Shown: piece after piece, positions 57,521 through 64,000 of the stretch
Numbering within the stretch: position 1 is the stretch's first letter
How the letters are laid out: each line of letters begins with the position of its first letter
Source of the DNA: Anaspis maculata
Lineage: Eukaryota; Arthropoda; Insecta; Coleoptera; Scraptiidae
Assembly: GCA_949128115.1 (NCBI GenBank)
Contig: OX421967.1
Location: 5,136,070-5,200,069, forward strand
Length of the DNA: 64,000 bases
Direction: 5' to 3'
Program-made: the position numbers and the translations under genes
The notes under the pieces: model-generated
The model's database searches: none
Seen by the model: only the letters and a program-made list of their open reading frames with translations
Told to the model about the DNA's origin: nothing

Positions 57521-58598
57521 CTCGATTTTTCGAGGTAAACACTTGTTGCGTCACATGTTGCAACATTAACCTTGGAATATAATGAATCATCATGATAACT
57601 GTTGAACAATGGCGTCATTAATTAAGAATATTCTAGACTTTTCTGAAGTATTGCGCAGTTTTACGCAATAACTAACTCCTAACTCTTACGTAAGTTTGCT
57701 CACTACTACTCATTAGGGCTCCGTCCCTTTTAGGACCCTTAAGTAATGAAAGACTCAAAATAAATTGAAATAAAACGACTGCCAGTAAACATGAAGAGAG
57801 AGTAGTGTTCTGTGTGTAATCATAATCAACTAAGTATGCATTAAAATGTTCAATCTAAACTGGATAAAACTTCAACCAATAACAGCTCATGTGTATTTTT
57901 TTTTTGTATTAACCTCTCCCATACATTCTGGAACAGTAAAGTTGAGTGGATGCGCTATTCTACTTCTACGCATGCGCATTTGGTTAATTTTTTGACCCAG
58001 AAATAGTTGCGTCTATAGCTTGACCTTGAGAAAGTAGCCGAAATACTGTAACTGAAAGCAATCCTACCCTCCTTTTTTCACCTATATGATACCTACTACA
58101 GCTATAAAAAAATCTATTTTCCGATTTCTGCCACCAGTTCAATGGACATCCTGATGATTTCACAGAATTTCTACGTACTCAGCTGCAGCTCGAAGATTCC
58201 ATTCCACTTCTTCATTCCGAGGCCTTACTGGAGGCTTGCATCAAGTGCGAGAAGGAACTAAAAAACAGTTACTCGCGCTCCGTACAGTATAATCTATTGA
58301 TCATAATCATATTATTTAATATTTCATCATTATTGAAATACTTTTTATTACATGTATACCTATAAAACATTAAAGCAGTGATTGTTCACATTGTCTTTTT
58401 TTCCTAATTTTACTTATTATACCCCTGATTATGTTTAATTCATTACATTAGTGACAGGAGGGACTTTCTCAGGAATCTTTTAGACTTTTTTATTTCATGA
58501 TTTGATAAACATGAATGTTACTAAATTTTCCACTAACAAATTAACTATGCAAACAGATATACACCTAGTAATGAATCCTCAGATTTGATGGTAATGTA
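57521..58598. other. Gene-free stretch in the giant element
   Basis: AT-rich sequence with only short frames; nothing recognised. Confidence 0.4.
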
Positions 58599-58606
58599 GG
58601 TTTGTA

Positions 58607-58986
58607 CAGTGATGTAAAATACCCGGGTTTTTATATTTAAGGGTAAATACCCAGGGTAAATACCCGGTATTTACCCAAAATCGGGTCTCTAATAGGGTAT
58701 CTATTTCCATGATTAATAATAATAACAACAACATTAACAATAATGATTTTTGCTCAGAGCAGCAAAATAGTAATAAGTGCTTTGGAGGGTATGTTTATAA
58801 AGCCTTAGAACTTGGAAAAAGTAATCATTTAACCTTTAACCGTCAACACTGTCAACCAAGCTGTCAACAGTGTCAACTTTTCTGTCAAACTGGGTAGGGT
58901 GGGTAAATATTGCTCGGGAAAATACCGGGTAAATACCCGATTTATATTTACCTACCTACCCGGTAAATACCCGACTCACATCACTG
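58607..58986. mobile_element. hAT-type MITE, 380 bp
   Basis: The ends CAGTGATGT and its complement (..CATCACTG) are flanked by an exact 8-bp duplication ggtttgta (58599-58606 and 58987-58994). CAGxG ends with 8-bp duplications identify the hAT superfamily. The interior is made of repeated taaatacccggg-like units near both ends. No transposase. Confidence 0.88.
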
Positions 58987-59094
58987 GGTTTGTACCTATC
59001 TGTGCTAAAATATGTTGGAGATGTAGGTTTGTATCTGTGCTCAATGGCGCTTCGCAGCTGTGCCGGAAGGTGGCGCTACTGCCAATATCGATAG

Positions 59095-59310
59095 ATCACT
59101 GGGAATGCCGGTAATGCTGGTTCATTGTAAATGCCGGTAATGCAGGTTTCTGTGAGTGCTGATAGATTCCTGTGAATGCCGGTAATGCAAGTTGCTGTAA
59201 ATGTCGGTATATTCCTGTGAATGCCGGGATTGCAGGTTCCTACAAATGTCGGTAGATTCCTGTAAATGCCGGTGATGCAAGTTCCTGTGAATGTTGGTAA
59301 GTTAGTTCCT
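59095..59310. repeat. Tandem repeat tgaatgccggtaatgcaggttcc
   Basis: Degenerate units of about 25-30 bp, roughly eight in a row, with alternations such as aatgtcggtagattcc. Confidence 0.75.
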
Positions 59311-59739
59311 ATGCGCGCCGCTAGGTTGCGCTACTCTGTGCCGATAGATGGCGCCACTGTCGATGTCAGTAATGCAGATTCCTTACTGCGCCAGAATTGC
59401 CATAGTTCCACTTCTTTGATTTCTTACGGCACAATACCAAATTGGAGGCGAAAGGTTTGAAGGAAAAATGAAATGAAATACACCACGATTATGTGTCGGT
59501 TTGGTATGAGTTTGTTTTTAATAGGTTAGATAGTAGGTTCCTATCTAACTTTCTATCTGGCTACTATACATGAAGCTGGGGCCGGCTACGAAGGCACTTC
59601 ATAAAAACTATTATTTGTCGAGTGAACCGTTTGTCCTCAGATGCCAACCGAAATAGGTAGGTGTTGAACCGAAATACCTACTTAGATATCTACAATTCGA
59701 GAATGCGAAGAGAGCACTCAGTTATATAGTGCAATCTTT

Positions 59740-60184
59740 CTAGACTCATCCCATTAGGTCGTAGTGTGTAAGTGCGAGGCTCTGGTGCGTTCCAGAGCAC
59801 GCGTGTAGGCTTCTGCTCGTGAAACTGAATAAGCAGATTTCAACATCACTCAGAAAACATCAGTCTGATTGGCGGAGGTGCTGTCATCCCAGAACACACG
59901 AGAAGCATGCGAAAGGTGTGTGATTATCCCGGAGTCGTCTAGAAACCATCGTCTTGATGCCAAGATGGTCTGATATTTCATCATTGATTCTTTGTCCGTT
60001 TGTCCATTCACATTGGATGATTGATATTCTATTATATGTTATTGTTTATTATATTTCTATTTATGTGTTTATTTATGCTATATATTGACGATGCTCATTC
60101 GCAACCCATGGATGCAATATTTTAATTATATGTTTTGTAATAATTATTGAAGAGCTAATAAAGAATCTGAATCTGAATCTGAAC
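59740..60184 (+). mobile_element. Probable LINE 3' end with (GAATCT)n tail
   Basis: The stretch ends in taataaa (poly(A)-like) followed by gaatct repeated about three times (60163-60183). A short hexamer tail of this kind is typical of several arthropod LINE 3' ends. No coding part remains, so the call rests on the tail alone. Confidence 0.45.
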
Positions 60185-60609
60185 CACATGCTAAGTCACT
60201 GTGGAATTTGCAGGAGAACCCATGTGCCATTCGAGATAATTGGTCGGAACCTATAGGTATGAGCACTATGGATTGCCCACAGCACCAGTATTGAATACAA
60301 AGCGAAAGACAGCGGATAGAAAGCGAAGTGTAACCTGCGATATTTCAAGTAGATATTTGTTCACGTGTAATAACTGTAGTACGCTGTATTGAGCAGTGGG
60401 TGTTTTAAAACGATCGTCTCGAAGATCGTCTCAATTATAATCGAACTCGTACGCGAAATACGTAACATTACGATATGCGCTACAGACCTCAACTCGTGAT
60501 CATAGGCGAATGTGGGAGCAGCTGCTGTTTTTAGCACATTTCTCCAAACAGGGAGGCGCTTATGTCCTCACTTTGTCCGTCTGTCCCTCCATCTGGCCGT
60601 TCATCCGAC

Positions 60610-61089
60610 ACACTTTTTCGATTTTTCTCCAAGAGTAAAGTGCCCTTTTGGTGCGAGATATAAAAAAGCTCTGGGTGGTAGCAGGTGCTACCGGCTGAGG
60701 CAATCACGGATCCCGAGTTTCAGTTCGCTGCGGCCAATAATATAGGAATAAAGCCACTTTTTCGATTTTTCTCCAAGAGTAAAGTGCCCTTTTGGTGCAA
60801 GATATAAAAAAGCTCTGGGTGGTAGCAGGTGCTACCGGCTGAGGCAATCCCGGATACCGAGTTTCAGTCCGCTGCGGCCAATAATAAAGAAATAAAATTC
60901 ACTTTTTAAGCCACAAAGGGTAGCTAAGGGTAGCTAGTGTACCCCTTAGGAGGGGTTGAATCAAAAAGTGCAGGGTGGTAGCAGATGCTACCGCTCAAGA
61001 TGAGCCTCCCTGCAAAATTTGAACCTCCTAGAGGTATTTTGAATTTTGGTCAGCAAAATGTTTCATGGTAAGCAAATTACGGAGTCTCC
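60610..61089. repeat. Right inverted arm of the giant element
   Basis: Two inverted satellite units (ggtggtagcaggtgctacc at 60675 and 60817) are followed by the inverted outer arm (gggtagctaagggtagct, aggaggggttgaatca, ggtagcagatgctacc, ggtcagcaaaatg). Both dyads of the left end are kept. Confidence 0.8.
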
Positions 61090-61158
61090 TAACGTATCTT
61101 GTTCCTCTTATTGCTGACGTCACTTCCAATTTGTTGTACCTCTTCATCAAAACGAAAT
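61090..61158 (+). promoter_or_regulatory. Proximal ZF7 promoter with CRE
   Basis: taacgtatcttgttcctctt, then TGACGTCA at 61115-61122, then cttcatcaaaacgaaat at the splice donor. Everything upstream of 61090 has been replaced by the giant element. The 62-bp intron follows at 61159-61220. Confidence 0.6.
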
Positions 61159-61236
61159 GTAAGTTTCTAGTGAATGCCTTGATTAGTTCTCATCAATGTC
61201 CCATTTCTTGGCCATTTTAGGTTAGAATTACCCGAA

Positions 61237-63198
61237 ATGGTTGACACTTACAATTGTTTGCAATGTTCGCATCGGACCGCATCCGTGTTTCAACTTGACC
61301 ACCACGTCCAGAGGAGCCACAAAAATATTTATGCAGCCGAACTGTACCATGCCATTATCGAACCGGAACAGTTCCCTTGCATCAGCTGCGAGTACAAATG
61401 CTACTATCAATTCGAATTGTACGAACATTGCAAACAAGTGCATACTCGAGGGATGACCGAAAATAATGAAAATCAGACGTTTTGCCAAGAAGTTGGAAGA
61501 TATGCATGTGATTGCTGCCGATACAGGTCAGATTCGAGTTTATCACTGGTAAAACACCACGATTTGTGTGGAAATGAGCTGGCGGGGAGACCACAAGAAG
61601 TCACCGCTGCGGTCGAAAATATCGCGTTATCAGATTTGGGAAGGCCTGGTGCAAGAAGAACCTCCAGAAATGTTGGAGTGAAATTTTCGTACATGTCGAC
61701 GCATGATTCAGGTGGAAAAATCGAGGAGTGCAACCAGTGTTCGTACCGAGCTGAAGAAAAGTCTAAATTGAAAAAGCACATGCTGAAACATGCTGCGAAT
61801 CGACAAATCAACTGGCGCCAATGTAGCCATTGTTCGTACAGAGCCAAATGTAAGTCAATGTTGGAAAGGCACATGTTGAAACATGCTTCAGAAGAAGAAA
61901 TCAACTGGTTCCAGTGCAATCATTGTCCATACCGAGCTAAAGAAAAGTCATCATTAAAGAGGCACATGTTGCAACATGCTTCTGATGAAGAAATCAACTG
62001 GTTCCAGTGCACTCATTGTCCATACCGAGCAAAACGTAACTCAAGATTGAATGAGCACATGTTAACACATGCTGCGGATGAAGAAATCAACTGGTTGCAT
62101 TGCAATCATTGTTCATATCGAGCTAAAAAAAAGTTAGCATTGAAAAAGCACATGTTGCAACATGCTTCTAATGAAGAAATCAACTGGTTCCAGTGCAACC
62201 ACTGTTCATATCAAGCTGAAGAAAAGTCAGCATTGAAAAGGCACATGTTGCAACATGCTTCTAATGTAGAAATCAACTTGTTCCAGTGCAACCACTGTTC
62301 ATATCGAGCCAAAACAAAAGCATATTTGAAAAAGCACATGTTGAAACATGCTTCTAAAGAAGAACTCAACTGGTTCCAGTGCAACCATTGTTCATACCGA
62401 GCCAAACGGAAGCCAGAATTGAAGAGGCACATGTTGAAACATACTGCGGATGAAGAAATCAACTGGTTCCAGTGCAACCACTGTCCATATCGAGCTAAAA
62501 AAAAGTCAGCATTGAAAAGGCACATGTTGCAACATGCTTCTGATGAAGAAATCAACTGGTTCCAGTGCAACCACTGTTCATATCGAGCCAAAACAAAAGC
62601 AAATTTGAAAAAGCACATGTTGAAACATGCTTCTAATGAAGAACTCAACTGGTTCCAGTGCACTCATTGTCCATACCGAGCAAAACGTAACTCAAGATTG
62701 AATGAGCACATGTTAAAACATGCTGCGGATGAAGAAATCAACTGGTTCCAGTGCAACCACTGTCCATATCGAGCTAAAGAAAAGTCAGCATTGAAAAGGC
62801 ACATGTTGCAACATGCTTCTGATGAAGAAATCAACTGGTTCCAGTGCAACCACTGTTCATATCGAGCCAAAACAAAAGCAAATTTGAAAAAGCACATGTT
62901 GAAACATGCTTCTAATGATGAAATCAACTGGTTCCAGTGCAACCACTGTCCATATCGAGCTAAAGAAAAGTCAGCATTAAAGAGGCACATGTTGCAACAT
63001 GCTTCTGATGAAGAAATCAACTGGTTCCAGTGCACTCATTGTCCATACCGAGCAAAACGTAACTCAAGATTGAATGAGCACATGTTAAAACATGCTGCGG
63101 ATGAAGAAATCAACTGGTTCCAGTGCAACCATTGTGCATACCGAGCCAAACGAAAGTCACTTTTGAAAAGGCACATGTTGAAACATACTGCGAATTGA
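61237..63198 (+). CDS. ZF7: poly-C2H2 zinc-finger protein, 16-finger array
   Basis: The product has 653 residues from MVDTYNC (plus MLELPE by the spliced ATG). The N-terminal part resembles ZF3 (RYACDCC, TAAVENIALSDLGRPG), while the sixteen-finger array has the same finger order as ZF4, with only a few changes (QAEEKSALKRH, EINLFQ, TKAYLKKH, RKSLLKRH in the last finger). The 3' flank is also of ZF4 type, whereas the promoter is of ZF6/ZF3 type, so the locus is a mosaic. The coding frame is intact, although the giant element sits only 150 bases upstream of the start codon. Nuclear nucleic-acid binding is inferred; no target is known. Confidence 0.9.
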   Translation: MVDTYNCLQCSHRTASVFQLDHHVQRSHKNIYAAELYHAIIEPEQFPCISCEYKCYYQFELYEHCKQVHTRGMTENNENQTFCQEVGRYACDCCRYRSDSSLSLVKHHDLCGNELAGRPQEVTAAVENIALSDLGRPGARRTSRNVGVKFSYMSTHDSGGKIEECNQCSYRAEEKSKLKKHMLKHAANRQINWRQCSHCSYRAKCKSMLERHMLKHASEEEINWFQCNHCPYRAKEKSSLKRHMLQHASDEEINWFQCTHCPYRAKRNSRLNEHMLTHAADEEINWLHCNHCSYRAKKKLALKKHMLQHASNEEINWFQCNHCSYQAEEKSALKRHMLQHASNVEINLFQCNHCSYRAKTKAYLKKHMLKHASKEELNWFQCNHCSYRAKRKPELKRHMLKHTADEEINWFQCNHCPYRAKKKSALKRHMLQHASDEEINWFQCNHCSYRAKTKANLKKHMLKHASNEELNWFQCTHCPYRAKRNSRLNEHMLKHAADEEINWFQCNHCPYRAKEKSALKRHMLQHASDEEINWFQCNHCSYRAKTKANLKKHMLKHASNDEINWFQCNHCPYRAKEKSALKRHMLQHASDEEINWFQCTHCPYRAKRNSRLNEHMLKHAADEEINWFQCNHCAYRAKRKSLLKRHMLKHTAN

Positions 63199-63236
63199 GA
63201 ATTATAAGTCAGGTGCATCTGGTCCTAGTATAACCT

Positions 63237-63470
63237 GGGGCCCTATTCCTGTGGGCGAAGCGGTTGTTCGCTTCGCCTGGGATCCCGCCGTTGCTACGTG
63301 ACGCGGCGTCCGCCTGGCTTTTGCATGCCATGAGTCATGCAAAGAGAGGTGGGTGCAACCCTCGTGCAACCTTAAGCAGTGTTCCCAAGGTTCCCAATTT
63401 TGAAACAGGCGAAGCGATCGGGTCGCATCCGATCCGGTCCGCATCGCTTCGCCCGTAGGAATAGGGCCCC
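63237..63470. mobile_element. 234-bp GC-rich inverted-repeat insertion
   Basis: The ZF4 flank reads tataaccagtgtataac; here ggggccctattcct...gggcgaagcg and its complement are inserted after tataacc(t). The arms match for about 25 bp (ggggccctattcct then gggcgaagcg). The GC content is far above that of the surroundings. No clear target duplication; the family was not identified. Confidence 0.7.
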
Positions 63471-63571
63471 AGTGTATAACGCGACGACAACTGGACTTGA
63501 ACTTACTTGGAATAATATACAAAAAAATTATCTTCCCTTCCTTTTTTTCTCCGTTATCAACTTAAGACGCA

Positions 63572-63700
63572 TCAGTTGGATTTTTAAACTTTGCGATAGA
63601 CTGTTTTGAAAGGGATGGCTATCAACTGTCGATGTTTTTTGATTTAACCAAGACTTTAGACTGTGTCGACTACACAATCTTGTTGAGAAAGCTTGAAAGG
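63572..63700 (+). pseudogene. LINE RT relic in the ZF7 3' flank
   Basis: Same FFDLTKTLDCVDY fragment as at 29944-30070 and 15225-15355. Confidence 0.6.
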
Positions 63701-63896
63701 TAGGTATAACTTAGACAGAAATATGGCCGGTTTACTAAAATTTGCGCCTGCGTTGTGGCAATACTTGAGACTTAAAACTGAACAAAGTTGAAGTAGCGGT
63801 CATCGGATTGAGTCTACAAGTGTTAAGTCTTAAGTTTTAGGTGCATAAACAAACGTCACGGAGCGCAATGGTTCAATCTCACTTTTAACCTTTAAC

Positions 63897-64000
63897 TACT
63901 CGCGCTGGTGTATTTTGTACACCACTGACTTCAAATTAGCTGCCACTTTTGTTCAAACGTGTAATTGCAACAACGGGCCATATCTAACCTATAAGTGAAG
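63897..64000. mobile_element. Start of a third piggyBac-type MITE copy
   Basis: cctttaactactcgcgc after TTAA, then the dyad tggtgtatttt.tacacca at 63906, as in the 30259 copy. It continues past the window. Confidence 0.65.

Larger units (their letters stand above)
48518..61089. mobile_element. 12.6-kb Foldback/Galileo-like composite element
   Basis: The outer parts are inverted copies. Left 48526-48720 (taatttgctgacc, attttgctgacc, ggtagcatctgctacc, ttgattcaacccctcc, cccttagctacccttt) is answered in reverse at 61075-60890. Next come 144-bp satellite units: about 49 in the left arm and two in the right (60620-60890), also inverted. Long inverted ends built of tandem repeats with unequal copy number are the form of Drosophila Foldback and Galileo elements. 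The 4.8-kb centre has no recognised gene. Comparison with ZF3 and ZF6 shows that about 20 bases of the target (ccctgtcctgtctaacgg.. block) are missing; no target duplication is visible. Confidence 0.7.

Overview
The window is eukaryotic and most likely from an insect genome. The reasons are spliced genes with short introns (55 and 62 bp, GT..AG), AATAAA signals, arthropod-type transposon families, a very high repeat load and scattered palindromic (GGTA)n/(TACC)n microsatellites. A hemipteran is my guess, but the sequence alone does not prove it. No bacterial features, rRNA, tRNA or CRISPR array were seen.

The backbone is a cluster of seven paralogous poly-C2H2 zinc-finger loci, called ZF1-ZF7 here: ZF1 2372-3589 (+), ZF2 16818-15601 (-), ZF3 22932-21433 (-), ZF4 27832-29805 (+), ZF5 34430-37339 (+, broken), ZF6 40074-41663 (+) and ZF7 61237-63198 (+). 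All share one architecture. A 62-bp intron sits just before the coding start. The splice joins AT to G, so a start codon is created by splicing. Next come three conserved N-terminal fingers, a linker of about 53 residues, and an array of 8 to 16 fingers, each a 31-residue (93-bp) unit with a W-containing linker instead of TGEKP. Copies differ by whole-finger gains and losses and by changes at helix positions expected to contact nucleic acid. Four promoters (ZF2, 3, 6, 7) carry a perfect TGACGTCA (CRE) palindrome; in ZF1, ZF4 and ZF5 it is mutated.

Layout. 1-1290: GT/T-rich simple repeat. 2150-3660: ZF1. 3670-5352: hairpin element, then an apparently intact intron-containing Crypton-type tyrosine recombinase gene. 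6577-15400: transposon-rich (piggyBac-type MITEs, a LINE with RT domain, a Tc1 relic, TA-flanked elements). 15500-17060: ZF2. 17369-21200: nested TA-flanked elements including a 995-bp palindrome, a BEL/Pao relic and a LINE relic. 21300-23100: ZF3. 23800-26320: Harbinger relic, second BEL/Pao relic, small MITE. 26640-32110: ZF4 with flanks forming an inverted segmental duplication of the ZF2 region. 33725-37570: ZF5, split inside a finger by a 1.5-kb long-TIR element. 37350-43250: tandemly duplicated flanks around ZF6. 43258-46632: inserted block with SAM-domain and THAP-like remnants. 46633-48517: 5' flank of ZF7. 48518-61089: a 12.6-kb composite with inverted ends, about 49 copies of a 144-bp satellite in the left arm and only two in the right, like a Foldback/Galileo element. 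It lies inside the promoter region of ZF7. 61090-64000: ZF7 and its 3' flank, which resembles that of ZF4.

The zinc-finger loci and the mobile elements are interleaved. Several insertions have an empty site in another paralogue inside this window, so their ends and target duplications can be read directly. The cluster looks like a fast-expanding zinc-finger family in a transposon-dense region, comparable in form to other arthropod and vertebrate zinc-finger expansions. A role in controlling transposons is only a hypothesis.
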